64,000 nucleotides of DNA from Ziziphus jujuba (Eukaryota; Streptophyta; Magnoliopsida; Rosales; Rhamnaceae): NCBI RefSeq assembly GCF_031755915.1, contig NC_083384.1, positions 18,197,001 through 18,261,000 on the forward strand. The letters run 5' to 3'. The notes below the pieces were generated by a model. It was not told the origin of the DNA. It did not search any database and saw only the letters and a program-made list of their open reading frames with translations. Below, in pieces: positions 1-11,003 of this stretch; position 1 is the stretch's first letter, and each line of letters starts with the position of its first letter. The translations under genes were made by a program, and so were the position numbers.

Positions 1-1305
1 GCTATTGGATGGCCCCAGTTAGCTAAAATCTATAGAAAATCCGACAGCATTTTTCCTATAAATTAAATTTTTCGAAATGTATCCTACATAGAAAATTCAT
101 TCCAAAAATATACATCCACCTTATTCGTCCCCAACTTACTGCAAGTTTCCATAAATTTGTAAGATTTTGATAATAGTAACATAGGAATGCAAATATGAGT
201 AAAATTTGATAAACCGAAAATACCTTTACATGTGTTGGGGCCCTTTTCGGAGCTTACTAGTTATGCCTGTGATGGTCTAGACTCTTCTAAAGTTTTTACT
301 TAGTATCGAGAATATGTACTTTTGTAACTCATGGCTGCCCATACCTCCCACTTATTACAATCTCATATTTTTATAGTACTCATGAACATACCAAACACAT
401 AAATGCATATAAAAAAAATAATAAATATAATAATAATAATACTCAGAATACAACCTGGGTCCCAGATCCTAAATCATTCAGTCCATCTTTTAGCATCTTG
501 AAAATGTTTAGATACAAATTGTACCATTAATAATTGATAAATTTTAGGACAACTTCTAATAAAATAAATTACATTTAAAATTCACATAACAGAAAAATAT
601 TTTAAATTGAACAATTGAGGTTTTTACGATAGCTTCAATAACCTCACCACTATCCAGAATATATATATATATATATATATATACAAACATTTTCTATATA
701 TTTGCACATAACCTCTCAAAGAATTTGGAAACTCGCCCAAGAATGCAATACCCACCCGAAGGCTAACAAACATGTTCGAACTCTAGCACACATGCCCGAA
801 TGCTAACATTCTTGCCCTAAGGTTGCAGTACCTGTTCAGAGGCTAATGCACCTACTGGAAGGATACAATACTTGATTGAAGTCTATAAATCTATCCTAAG
901 GCTGCAATACCTACTCAGATGCTAATACACTTGGCCGAAGACTATGATACCTGTTCAAAGGATATAATACCTCTAAATCCATTAAGTCATCAATTTGAAC
1001 AAAGCAGCCGAGAAAAATAATAACAATAATAATAATAATCATAAATAGATAAAATATAACTAAAACTAACAAATATATTATATAACCCGTAAACTCATAA
1101 TGGAGATACACCCGATGTACTGTACAGTATATTAATGCACGATCCCATGATAGCTACCCATAAGTATATTACTATACCAAGGTAATTGCCTGTATGGCTA
1201 TCCAACCAACTGATTTTGTAGGGAGTAGAAATACGATACTAAGCCATTCATCAGTTGAGACGGATCGTTGCTCTAATATGGTGTGGTACACCATAACATA
1301 ATGTA

Positions 1306-1345
<40 letters not shown>

Positions 1346-2861
1346 CACCTCATGCATCATTGATATACTAGTGCTACCAAATGGTGCTTGGTGTCTTAAA
1401 CACCACTTGACAAATGAGGATGAAAGAAGAGAACCTGCACATGGCTACATAAGCATCCTAATGATGCCGATGCTAAATAATCTGCCATCCTATAGCCAAG
1501 GAAGGATGGTTAATATCAACACCATAAAAATAGCTGTCTACCCTCGCTCACCTTAGCATTCATAGAAATGGCTAACCTTGCTGTTCCTCATTCATGGAGA
1601 GGATGGTCGATGCTATTACTATAAAATATTTGCCTACCCTTGCTCACTAAGGCTCATAAAAGACTACTAAACATAACTTGCACACTAATCCATAGGATAA
1701 GAATACAAAACACTAGTCCTATAGGGTGAATCTACAGACTAACAAGCAACATAAAATATAATTATAAAAATGTCAACTCTTCACAATTATATTTTTAAAA
1801 CATAATTAAATGTTTTAAACAAATAAATAATTAAATAAATTTTTATGAAATCCGTAACATAATTTTAGGGAAATATACTACGGTAACATCATTTTAATAT
1901 TAAGTATTTTCACAACTTTTAATTTCTCTTAGATCAACATAGATAAATAAATAAATGAATAAATAATTAAATCAATAATTAATAACAACTAGCCTTACGA
2001 AAATCATATGCACGTATTCACTTATAAGCACACACATATATATATACATGCAAACATATTTATATAACATATTCACTTCATCAAAGCTAAAATTTATGAT
2101 AACCTATTCATAAATAAAACTATAAATCGACTAATAAAGTTATTTTTGGATCAACATAAGCATTTAAACCCCCCTTTTTTTGTAATTTTATAAAATACTC
2201 AAACAACAATAATTTGTTAAATAGCCCCTTTAAATTTAACTTTTTATAATAACAAAATAAATGAATACATATATATATATATATATATATATAAATATTT
2301 AATTATACACACACACATACACACACACATATATATATATAAATATATACATATAGGTGAATATGAACAAATAACAAACCATAAATATAGGTGCGCATAC
2401 ATATGACTAAACATAACCTAACACTCTATATATGTATATCTATATACACACACATATCTATATATATATACAAATATATATATTTACAAACATACAAGTT
2501 TAATACTAAGTGTCATATTCACATGTGAATTCGTAATGATTTCAACCATCAATTCACCACCAATTTCTTGCCAATTTCTAAAATCCACTTTTTAATAGTA
2601 ACTAAATTTGATAAAATCCAACTCACCAGCCTTGCCATGTTAGCATGTCACATCCACACCTATTGCCACATCACCAACCTTTCCATGTCATTATCTTCTC
2701 TAGCATTCCAAGAATCACTATCAAAGCCAGTATTACACCCATACTATATACCACCACTCAAGGTTTGCCAACCATAGACCAAACATAACTATTTTAAAAT
2801 AAACATAATTTTAAAATAAAAATTAACACTCACTACTTCATATTTACACACTCATACATAA
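1..2861 (-). repeat. Truncated family T LTR (Del/Tekay-like gypsy), minus sense
   Basis: Collinear over its whole length with 35681-38620: position 2 here matches 35681, with roughly 10-15% mismatch by eye. That second copy starts with TGTCAG at 35659, so the missing start of this copy lies about 20 bases outside the window. Homology stops abruptly at 2861, after the shared block ending in tacataaa, and CACTA transposase sequence begins at once. The last quarter of the LTR is therefore missing. The interior is AT-rich with several (TA)n runs (about 658-682, 1314-1340, 2268-2293) and shows no convincing coding sequence. The family is recognised from better copies at 15071, 56070 and 59161. Sense is minus because element T1 fixes the orientation by its primer binding site. 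Confidence 0.75.
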
Positions 2862-4183
2862 ATAATGGTTCATCTAACTGTGCATTTGGTACAAGAGGTT
2901 AAATTATGTGGACCAATACATTTTAGGTGGATGTACCCAATTGCGAAATACATGAAAGTATTGAAAGGTTATGTTCAAAACAAAAATTGCTCAAAATATT
3001 GCTTTACCAAGAGTTATATTTATGAAGAAGTGATTGAGTTTTACAAAAAAATCCAAAAGGGTTAGATGCAATTGGAAACCCCATTGGTAGATACCAGAAA
3101 TTAAATGACAAGGATGATATTGGTGCTCCTATTAAAGGTGAAAAAACCCAATCAATTGATCAACAACATTTGGAGAAAGTCCATAAATGTGTACTTTTGA
3201 ATGTACCAGAAGTGAAACCATACATTAGGTACATATATCCCTGTTAAAGTACAAATTAGTAATTATTTTTTATATAAGTGTTAAATAGGATAACTTTTCT
3301 TTGTTTTAGTATTCATTTGGAAGTATTGAAGTCAAAAAAAAAAAATCGAGGTAAAAAAGTAAAATGGTTTCAAGGTAAACACAATTGTACATTTATTATT
3401 GGATATATGATAAGGTATGTAAAAAAAATAAACCATTAATATCAATGTTTTAACTTTAGGTTAGTGAATGGTTAAGTATCATAATTTTTTCTGTTGACTA
3501 GATTGAATAGGAGTAAAGTCAACCAAATCATATTGTTTAAAAGCTTTAAAATTGTTAGCACATAGTCCGCAATGGATGGCAACGAAGCATGAAGCATATG
3601 AGATTAAAAGGGTTTGATTCAACACTTTGAATGTGGATTATAAGAGAATAGTGGTGTAAAGATAGTTGCTAAAGGTGAGCTTGTTTTGCTAGTACTAAGG
3701 ATAATCACCTTATGTTAGCTAAGATGCCATACTATGGGGTAATAAGAGAAATTTGGGATGTCAATTATATTTTATTTCTAATTCCCATATTTAAGTGTGA
3801 TTTGGTCGACAACAGTGATGTGAAAGTTGATAAGATGGTTTTTATATGTGTTAACTTAAATAAAATTGGATATAAATCTAATCTATTCATTATGGCTACT
3901 TAAATAAAATTGGATATAAATCTAACCTATTCATCATGGCTTCACAAGTTCAACAACTATTTTATGTTGAGGATCAACTTGATTCTAAGTGGTTTATAGT
4001 TTTAACGCCACCAAAACATGCTATATGGTTTGAAGATGAAATGGTTGAAGAAGATGTTCTTAGAGATATACTACGATGGTTCATACTCCGTTTGTCTTTC
4101 AATTGCCAAGTGTGGTTGAAAGTGATAATGAGGAAGAATGTAAGAATGGTTATGTTCGTAGTGATTGTGAGGGGATATGGATA
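2862..4183 (+). pseudogene. CACTA (En/Spm) TNP2 transposase, C-terminal part (DUF4218 and DUF4216-like)
   Basis: The frame at 2865-3065 reads like the DUF4218 region of plant TNP2-type transposases: HLVQEVKLCGPIHFRWMYP, then a YMKVLKGYV segment and an SYIYEEVIEFY segment. After a stop the homology continues to about 3235 (LNVPEVKPYI). A probable intron with a gttttag acceptor follows near 3309, then more homology. At 3712-4100 the DUF4216-like part is readable: YYGVIREIWDVNY, VNLNKIGYKSN, and ASQVQQLFYVEDQ. A short segment around 3850-3940 (the aataaaattggatataaatc block) is duplicated and breaks the frame. Several stops make this a pseudogene. The N-terminal part of TNP2 lies on the opposite strand at 5790-6060 and 11825-13574, so the two parts appear separated by an inversion. 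Domain names come from remembered family motifs, not a search. Confidence 0.8.
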
Positions 4184-4722
4184 AACAACACGCCATTTAC
4201 TAAATAAATTAGTAATTAGATTAATTAACCTATACATAAATAAAAAAATTTTGGTTATTTTTTATCAATTAATTTGTGCTTAGTTAATTTGTTCTTAATT
4301 TGTTAATTTGTTCTTAATTTGTTAATTTGTTATTTTTGTTACTATTATTTTAATTATTTTTTTGTTCTAATGATACATATATGTGATAATTTGTTATTAT
4401 AATTTTTGTTACTTATGTATACATTAACCTATGTTTAATTAATTTTTTGTTATTAAGTCAATTAATTTGTGTTTAATTAATTTATGCTTATTTAATTTGT
4501 TAATTTGTTTTTTTTTGGTTATTATTTTTTAATTAATTTTTTCTTCTCATGATAAATGTATGTAATAATTTCTTATTATATTTTTTGTGAATAATATGTA
4601 CATTAACGTATTGCTTAATTATTTTTTATTATTATTTTCAATTAGTTTGTGCCTATTTATTTTGTTAATTTGTTATTATTGTTTTAATTCATTTTTTCTT
4701 ATTATTCTTTTCATGTAGATTT
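4184..4722. other. AT-rich spacer between the two CACTA coding remnants
   Basis: Very AT-rich, with repeated ttaatttgtt/taatttgtgctt blocks (for example 4270-4340 and 4450-4510). No coding sequence seen. Its position between the DUF4216-like end and the next CACTA gene fits an intergenic spacer of the element. Confidence 0.6.
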
Positions 4723-5750
4723 ATGGACCCATTTGATCAACACGCTTTCCAAGATGATGATAATGATAGATCATTATCAAGTATTCCAGCTAAAGAACAT
4801 AAAAGAAGAGGACCTATAAACTGTTGCTCTTAACCATGCAGAGGTGAAAATAAACAATTTGGAAGGGTCATTAGTCCAAAGTACAATACCAATTAGTATA
4901 CATAATTGGAAAGCAATAACAAAACAACTTAAAAATAACCTATGGGATTCAATAAAGGTAGTACATTATTTATTTATCGCATATTTATTTATGAAATATT
5001 ATTACTTCTTTTAACTTAACTTATAATTAAATTTATTAGTAATTGATTTAACTTATTTCCATCGATTTAACATACTATAAATATAATACGAGTTAAATAA
5101 ATGATTTAACTTATATTATAAATATAATATGATTTTTTAAGTATATTAATTAATATTGATTTAACTTATATTAATTTCTTTGTATGTATTTTTTATACTT
5201 TCCAATTTGTTTTATTTCATTGGTTAATTAATGTTGTTAAATATGTTTTCAATTTGCATCAATATTCCATAAAGATGAGGCATTACTCTTAAGGATTGTG
5301 GGGTGAAGCGGAGAAAATTTAAGAGTTGTTTGTACACCAAATATATTTGACCATATTTTGAAATGCCCGAAGCATTTAAACATCCACTTGAAATGTATCA
5401 ATTCATAACCCAAGACATGTGGAATGAATTTATAAGGAAAAAATTGACAGAGGAATTAAAGGTATATTTATATGTATTTATCAAATATACAAAAGTTAAG
5501 ATAGGTATATTTATATGTATTTATCAAATATAGAAAAGTTAAGTTACTTATATAATTTTGTTGTCATTAATTAATTAGCTAAAAAATATACTAATATTAT
5601 TTACTCAAAATTAATTACTAAATTTTCTAATGATGTGTTTATAATTTTGCAAGAACTAAGTGAGTAACAATCTCGAAGAAGAAAATTGAATAAGTATTCT
5701 CATAAAATGGGTGCATTTGGATATGTGAGATTGGAAAAACAACTATGGTA
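4723..5750 (+). pseudogene. Second CACTA protein remnant (plant Ptta/En/Spm 'transposase_24'-like)
   Basis: Starts at ATG 4723, just after a tgtag that may be a splice acceptor. The fragments follow the order known for the plant Ptta/En/Spm accessory protein. First comes an acidic N-terminus and a KRRGPIN segment (about 4798-4822), soon hit by a stop. Next is a WKAITKQLKNNLWDSIK-type segment (about 4910-4957). After a probable intron come the KYI (about 5335) and MYQFITQDMWNEFIRKKL segments (to about 5450). After a second intron come the KYSHKMGAFGYVRLEKQL residues (5690-5747). The frame is broken in several places. In intact CACTA elements this gene lies next to TNP2. Here it has the same strand as the TNP2 C-terminus but the opposite strand to the TNP2 N-terminus. 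Family assignment is from motif memory. Confidence 0.65.
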
Positions 5751-5789
5751 TAACTTCTATTTATATTTGCATATAACTATATATGTAAT

Positions 5790-6060
5790 TTTTGTTTTAG
5801 CAAGAATGATGGACTTTTTCCCAATAGCATTGAAGAAGTCTTGCAATTGCATGTCTCAAGTTTTTAGAAATGATTGAGCAAATAGCAAACTACAACAGTT
5901 GTTGCATCAATGTATGACAATCATAAGATTTCAATCCTATCAATTTTAATCCTCCATGGAAATTAGATTCCTAAAGTTCAACGAATAACCATCTGGATCC
6001 TTTAACTCTGCCAAACACTTGCAAAACAATTTTTTTTTTGCTTCAATAATGTATAGCATG
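5790..6060 (-). pseudogene. CACTA TNP2 transposase, middle segment (left of the copia insertion)
   Basis: Read on the minus strand, 6060 to about 5790 gives broken but clear TNP2 homology. A diagnostic LIGLKSYDCHTLMQQLL segment lies at about 5894-5944. An isskNLRHAIARL segment follows, and after a frameshift an FFNAIGKKSII segment, equivalent to the region just before DUF4218. This piece continues the transposase begun at 13574, interrupted exactly at the GCATG duplication by the copia element. The next expected residues (DUF4218) are not further left on this strand but at 2862 on the other strand. The plus-strand reading of 5800-5877 as a continuation of the neighbouring gene is a shadow of this. 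Confidence 0.8.
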
Positions 6061-6882
6061 TGTTGAAGTGTGGCAATTTTGCCACTTGATGGTGCATGTC
6101 ACCGGCTAGCATGCACACCTTGGTTGCAAATGGAGTTTTGGGCTGAAATTTTGAGGGATGTCTACAGACATATATAGAAGACTATGGTTCAAATTTCAGG
6201 TCCAAATGACATGGGAAAGTCCATTTTCTATTCCAAACAGATTGCTGTATCTGATGGGCCCAGTATGCAGAGTATGGGTCAGCTTTGGAGCTGTTTGGCC
6301 CATGATCCGGTTCCAGAACTTTCCTAGCTCTTGGAACAATATTTATTGATGACCAAGGATGCTTTAAACCAAGTTTCATAAGCAGATACAGAGGGGAACT
6401 AAGTAGGTGAAGCTAGTTTGGTTGTTTACCCAAACTAGTTAAACAATAGGAACTTAGTTCAAACCATGTGCCACTTTTTACTATATTTGGAATAGACATG
6501 TTGCAGCTGGTTTTTGACTCTTTTGTGTATGAAAAGTTAGGTGTTGACCATTTTACTTTTTAAATTTCAAATACTTTACTCATTTTGTAAGCTCACATGC
6601 TTGGCATATGTGAACTAGTTGTAATTTCAAGCTTATATTGTAAAATGAATGAAATGGCTAGACATCTAAGCCTTATTTTCAAAAGCCAACGTGTTCCTCT
6701 TCTTCTTATCTCTTCTTCAACACCTTAGAACACTTTAGGAACTCTAAAAACCAGAAAACACCATAACCAAAACCTAAAAACACAACTCACACACAACCAT
6801 TCCCAAGAGCATCACCAAAAGCTTGCTTGTTGCTAACACTTCAAGCTAGCTTGCTCTTGGTCATAACCTTCTCACCCCAACA
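6061..6882 (+). repeat. 5' LTR of the copia element
   Basis: 822 bp from TGTTGAAGTG to CACCCCAACA. It contains a TATATATAG stretch at 6169-6177 that could serve as a promoter core. An A-rich block (aatgaatgaaatgg, about 6645) may be part of the poly(A) region. Its counterpart at 10998-11819 has the same length. A 63-codon reading frame (6158-6349) recurs in both LTRs but is only a consequence of their identity. Confidence 0.96.
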
Positions 6883-6885
6883 AAG

Positions 6886-6897
6886 TGGTATCAGAGC
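6886..6897 (+). other. Primer binding site of the copia element
   Basis: TGGTATCAGAGC, three bases after the 5' LTR. It is identical to the usual plant PBS complementary to the 3' end of initiator tRNA-Met, where minus-strand DNA synthesis starts. Confidence 0.95.
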
Positions 6898-7016
6898 AAG
6901 GCACATTTTTGTGAGATTTGTGAGGTTTTTGGGCTGGTTCGTTCCTTGAGAGTGAAGAGATACTTGAAAGCACAAATATATTTTCATATTCCTTCATACT
7001 AGAAAGTAACATTCAC

Positions 7017-7730
7017 ATGGCTTCTTCAAGTTTTTCAACTCCTTCTCCTCCTATCTTCAATGGGGAGAACTACAACATTTGGAGTATCAAGATGCAAGCC
7101 TACTTGAAGGCTTATGGTCTTTGGGAGGTCACCATAAATCCCCAAGAACCCGAGCCTTTGAGACAAGGGGCAACGGTCAACCAAATCAAGCACCATGAGG
7201 AGGAATTGGCTAAAGGTTTCAAGGCTCTCACCGCCATTCATTCTTGTATTAGTGATACCATTTTCACAAGGATAATGGCATGTGAGAGTGCCAAAGAAGC
7301 TTGGGACAAACTTCAAGATGAGTTCCAAGGGAGTGCAAGGACAAGGCAAATGCAAATCCTTAACCTAATGAGGGAGTTTGAGACTATCAAGATGAAAGAC
7401 AAAGAAACGGTTAAGGAGTTCACCACAAGGCTTCTTAATGTGGTGAATCAAATTACGGTGCTAGGTGAAAGATTAAGTGACCAAAGGATTGTGGAGAAGG
7501 TGTTGGTCTCTTTGCCTGAGAGGTTTGAAGCTAAGATATCTTCATTGGAGGAGTCAAGGAACCTAAATGAAATTTCCTTGACCGAGTTGGTGAATGCCTT
7601 GCAAGCTACGGAGCAAAGGAGGAGGATTAGACATGAAGAATCAATGGAGGCTGCATTTGTGTCTAAAAAACATCAAAAGACACAAAATCAAAAGAAGAAC
7701 AAGCTTAAGGTCATAAAGGAGAAAGGTTAA
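7017..7730 (+). CDS. gag: Copia gag capsid protein (237 codons, ends at an in-frame TAA)
   Basis: Capsid part of the polyprotein that packages element RNA into virus-like particles. ATG at 7017 is the first in frame and gives the typical copia start MASSSFSTPSPPIFNGENY. The gag core follows: NIWSIKMQAYL (about residue 21), a KEAWDKLQDEFQG segment (about 92) and a VKEFTTRLLNVVNQ helix (about 132), consistent with the UBN2/retrotran_gag families. The protein ends KEKG then TAA at 7728. The same frame continues directly into the gag zinc knuckles, so the stop cuts the protein before its nucleic-acid-binding tail. Either the TAA is a nonsense mutation, or it sets a gag/pol ratio by read-through. 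No recognised read-through signal is evident. Confidence 0.9.
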   Translation: MASSSFSTPSPPIFNGENYNIWSIKMQAYLKAYGLWEVTINPQEPEPLRQGATVNQIKHHEEELAKGFKALTAIHSCISDTIFTRIMACESAKEAWDKLQDEFQGSARTRQMQILNLMREFETIKMKDKETVKEFTTRLLNVVNQITVLGERLSDQRIVEKVLVSLPERFEAKISSLEESRNLNEISLTELVNALQATEQRRRIRHEESMEAAFVSKKHQKTQNQKKNKLKVIKEKG

Positions 7731-10700
7731 ACTAGCAAACCCGAGAGGAAGTCCTATGAACCTTGTCACCATTGCAAGAAGAAAGGTCATCATCCAAGAG
7801 GGTGTTGGTGGAGGCCGGATGCATTTTGCCATAAATGCCAACAAAAGGGTCATGTGGAGAGAGTATGCAAGGCAAACAAGAAAGATAAGCAACAAGCAAA
7901 TGTTGCTAAAGATAATGCAAGTGATAGTGAATCCGAAGAGTTGTTTGTTGCTACTTGTTTTAGTAGCATCAAGAATGATGAAGGATGGATCATTGATAGT
8001 GGAGCAACACACCATATGTCTCACAAGCATGAGTGGTTCACAAACTTGGATAGGAGCAGCCACAACAAAGTCAAAATTGGAAATGGAGCCTTGATGGAAG
8101 TGAAAGGCAAAGGAGATGTGGTGATACACACCACCAAAGGTATCAAAACTATCCATGATGTTCTCTATGTACCTTCTTTATGTGAGAACTTACTTAGTGT
8201 AAGTCAAATGCTTGAGAACAAATATGCATTACACTTCTCAAACATGACATACACTATAGTTGATCCACATGGAAATGAATTAATGTGTGTTGGAATGAAG
8301 AACAAGAATTTTAGGTTGAATATGGATGAAAATGGTGCATCGGTTGCATTGAACACCAAAGTTGAGAACACCTCTCAACTTTGGCATAAAAGACTAGGCC
8401 ATGCTAGCTTTAAGTCATTGGTAGGCACACATGAACTTGTTAGAGACATGCCATTGGTGGAGAAGCAAGAACATGTGTGTGAAGTGTGTCAAAAAGGAAA
8501 GCATACTAGGCTAGCATTTCAATCTTGTTCTTGGAGATCAAAGGAGAAGCTAGGACTTATACATTCGGATATTTGTGGTCCTATGAGTGTTCCATCCTTA
8601 AATGGCAGCAAGTATTTCATAACTTTCATTGATGATTACTCAAGAATGTGTTGGGTGTATTTCCTTGAAAGAAAATCACAAGCTTTGGAGAAGTTTGTAG
8701 AATTTATGAAGTTAGTGCAAAATCAATCCGGTTGCACTATAAAGGTGTTAAGGACGGACAATGGTGGGGAATACACAAGTGAGGCTTTCAAACAACTTTG
8801 TAAGGATCATGGTATAGTTCATCAATTCACTACACCATACACACCACAACAAAATGGTGTATGTGAAAGGAAAAACCGTACCATCATGGAGATGGCTAGA
8901 TGTTTGTTGTTTGAAAGTGGCTTGCCAAAGAAGTTTTGGGCCGAAGGAGTTAATACATCCATCTACATCCAAAATAGGCTTTACTCCAAGTCTTTCAAGA
9001 GTAAAACCCCATTTGAGCTTTGGTTTGGATATAAGCCTTCTCTTGATCATCTAAGGGTATTTGGAAGCATTTGTTACATCCTAGTACCACAAAAGAAGAG
9101 AGGAAAGCTTGATGAAAGGTCACAAGTTGGTGTTTTGGTTGGCTATAGTGATGTGACCAAGGGATATAGAGTGTATAACTTGGAAACCAAGAAACTTGTG
9201 ATAAGTGGAGATGTGAAAGTTGATGAGGAAGCTAAATGGGTTTGTAGTAAGGAGGAGTTGGCTAGTATGGATGAAGACAATCGGTTTGAAGCTCATGATA
9301 ATGATGAGGAACAAGGAAATGATGAAGGTGCTGCCCATGATGATGAATATGATGAGAATGAGCTAGAAATCTCCATAGGGGCTGATTTGGAGATTGGTGA
9401 TGGTGTGAGAGGCACAAGACCTCTTAATGAGATTTATGAAAGGTGTAATGTGGCATTGAGTGATCCAATCAATGTCCATGAGGCTATGGCAAGAAAAGAG
9501 TGGAGACAAGCCATGCAAGATGAAATCGATGTGATAAACAAGAATGACACTTGGAGCTTGGTAACAAAACCGAAGGGAAAGAATGCTATTGGGGTGAAGT
9601 GGATCTTTAGGACCAAGTACAATCCGGATGGGTCCATAAATAAGCACAAGGCAAGGCTTGTTGTCAAAGGATATGCACAACAAGCCGGTGTGGATTATGG
9701 AGAGACTTTTGCACCGGTTGCAAGGATGGAAACCATAAGACTTCTTCTTGCAATTTCGGCACAAAAGTCTTGGAAAGTATATCACCTTGATGTGAAGTCA
9801 GCCTTCTTGAATGGAATATTGAAGGAGGAGGTCTATGTTGTGCAACCCGAAGGTTTTGTGAAGAAAGGAAGTGAAGAGAAGCTATACAAGTTACACAAGG
9901 CCTTGTATGGCCTTAAACAAGCTCCTAGGGCATGGTATGCCAAGATAGATGGTTTTTTGACAAAGCATGGATTTAGGAGGAGTCCTAATGAGCCTACATT
10001 GTATATTAGGACTCATGGTTGCATGGTGTTGGTGTCTCTTTATGTTGATGACCTCCTAGTGACTGGTGGTAATGAGAAAGAAGTGAGCAACTTCAAAGGT
10101 GAGCTAGAATTGAACTTTGAGATGTCTAGCCTTAGAGAGATGAAATACTTTCTTGGAATTGAAGTTGTCCAATCATCCAAGGGCATCTTCATATCTCAAG
10201 AAAGCTATATGAAGGAGTTGCTCAAGAAGTTTGACATGGAGGATTGTAATAGCGTTGCCACACCTATGAATGAAGGCACCAAGTTGGTGAAGGATGATGA
10301 TTCTCCAAAGGTAAATCCTTCCATCTATAGAAGTTTAATTGGTAGCCTTTTATATGTATGCTCTACTAGACCGGATATCATGTTTAGTGTGGCTGTTTTG
10401 TCAAGATTTATGCATAGTCCATCACAAAATCATCTTAGTTGTGCAAAAAGAATCCTAAGGTATTTGAAAGGTACTAGTGATTTTGGTATATGGTACAAGG
10501 ATGGCATGAATGAAGCTTTGCTTGGTTATAGTGATAGTGATTGGGCTGGTTCTTTGGATGATAGCAAGAGCACATCGGGCTACATTTACACTCTTGGAAA
10601 TGGTCCTTTCTCATGGAATCCCAAGAAGCAACAAACCGTTGCACAAAGCACCGCGGAAGCCGAGTATATTGCTTGCTCAAGTTGTGCTAATCAAGGTGTT

Positions 10701-11003
10701 TGGCTTAGGAAATTATTGGAGGACTTGAGCTTGAAGCAAGAGGAAGCCACGGTGATATTGTGTGACAATACTTCAGCAATAGCAATTGCACAAAATCCAG
10801 TCCAACATGGGAGGACCAAGCACATACCGGTCAAGTATCATTCCTTAAGGGAATTTGAAGCAAGTGGTGAAGTGAAGTTGGAGTATGTGACTTCCGAGGA
10901 GAACTTGGTGGATATCTTCACCAAGCCATTGGGAAAGAAGAGATTTGAGATATTGAGAGGACTTCTCAACGTCTCATACAAAATTGCCAAGGAGGAGTGT
11001 TGA
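7731..11003 (+). CDS. pol: Copia pol: zinc knuckles, protease, integrase, reverse transcriptase, RNase H
   Basis: Open from the codon after the gag stop to TGA at 11001-11003, in the same frame as gag. Order of parts: two CCHC zinc knuckles (about 7765-7866, CHHCKKKGHHPRGC and CHKCQQKGHVERVC); protease DSGATHHMS (D codon 7995); GAG-pre-integrase LWHKRLGHASF (about 8380); integrase core with HSDICGP, TDNGGEYTS and PQQNGVCERKNRT (about 8560-8880); RT from about 9549 (WSLVTKP) through the YVDDLLVTG active site (10041-10067); RNase H YSDSDWAGSLDD (about 10528). All visible catalytic motifs are intact. The final TGT TGA lies inside the first bases of the 3' LTR. A GTG at 7854 is not a real start: translation presumably depends on passing the TAA at 7728, or on copies lacking it. 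Confidence 0.92.
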   Translation, partial: TSKPERKSYEPCHHCKKKGHHPRGCWWRPDAFCHKCQQKGHVERVCKANKKDKQQANVAKDNASDSESEELFVATCFSSIKNDEGWIIDSGATHHMSHKHEWFTNLDRSSHNKVKIGNGALMEVKGKGDVVIHTTKGIKTIHDVLYVPSLCENLLSVSQMLENKYALHFSNMTYTIVDPHGNELMCVGMKNKNFRLNMDENGASVALNTKVENTSQLWHKRLGHASFKSLVGTHELVRDMPLVEKQEHVCEVCQKGKHTRLAFQSCSWRSKEKLGLIHSDICGPMSVPSLNGSKYFITFIDDYSRMCWVYFLERKSQALEKFVEFMKLVQNQSGCTIKVLRTDNGGEYTSEAFKQLCKDHGIVHQFTTPYTPQQNGVCERKNRTIMEMARCLLFESGLPKKFWAEGVNTSIYIQNRLYSKSFKSKTPFELWFGYKPSLDHLRVFGSICYILVPQKKRGKLDERSQVGVLVGYSDVTKGYRVYNLETKKLVISGDVKVDEEAKWVCSKEELASMDEDNRFEAHDNDEEQGNDEGAAHDDEYDENELEISIGADLEIGDGVRGTRPLNEIYERCNVALSDPINVHEAMARKEWRQAMQDEIDVINKNDTWSLVTKPKGKNAIGVKWIFRTKYNPDGSINKHKARLVVKGYAQQAGVDYGETFAPVARMETIRLLLAISAQKSWKVYHLDVKSAFLNGILKEEVYVVQPEGFVKKGSEEKLYKLHKALYGLKQAPRAWYAKIDGFLTKHGFRRSPNEPTLYIRTHGCMVLVSLYVDDLLVTGGNEKEVSNFKGELELNFEMSSLREMKYFLGIEVVQSSKGIFISQESYMKELLKKFDMEDCNSVATPMNEGTKLVKDDDSPKVNPSIYRSLIGSLLYVCSTRPDIMFSVAVLSRFMHSPSQNHLSCAKRILRYLKGTSDFGIWYKDGMNEALLGYSDSDWAGSLDDSKSTSGYIYTLGNGPFSWNPKKQQTVAQSTAEAEYIACSSCANQGVWLRKLLEDLSLKQEEATVILCDNTSAIAIAQNPVQHGRTKHIPVKYHSLREFEASGEVKLEYVTSEENLVDIFTKPLGKKRFEILRGLLNVSYKIAKEEC
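10989..10997 (+). other. Polypurine tract of the copia element
   Basis: AAGGAGGAG directly before the 3' LTR start at 10998, the primer for plus-strand DNA synthesis. It also codes the last Lys-Glu-Glu residues of pol. Confidence 0.85.

Noticed and set aside
5686..5877. 63-codon plus-strand frame as one continuous protein
   Set aside because: Only its first third matches the second CACTA protein. The last third is the antisense shadow of the TNP2 NLRHAIARL segment on the minus strand.
6158..6349. Identical 63-codon frames in both copia LTRs (6158, 11095)
   Set aside because: Their identity reflects LTR duplication, not selection. No homology or typical LTR coding function.
8748..10728. Antisense frames of 68-140 codons across the copia pol region
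   Set aside because: Shadows of the well-supported pol frame.
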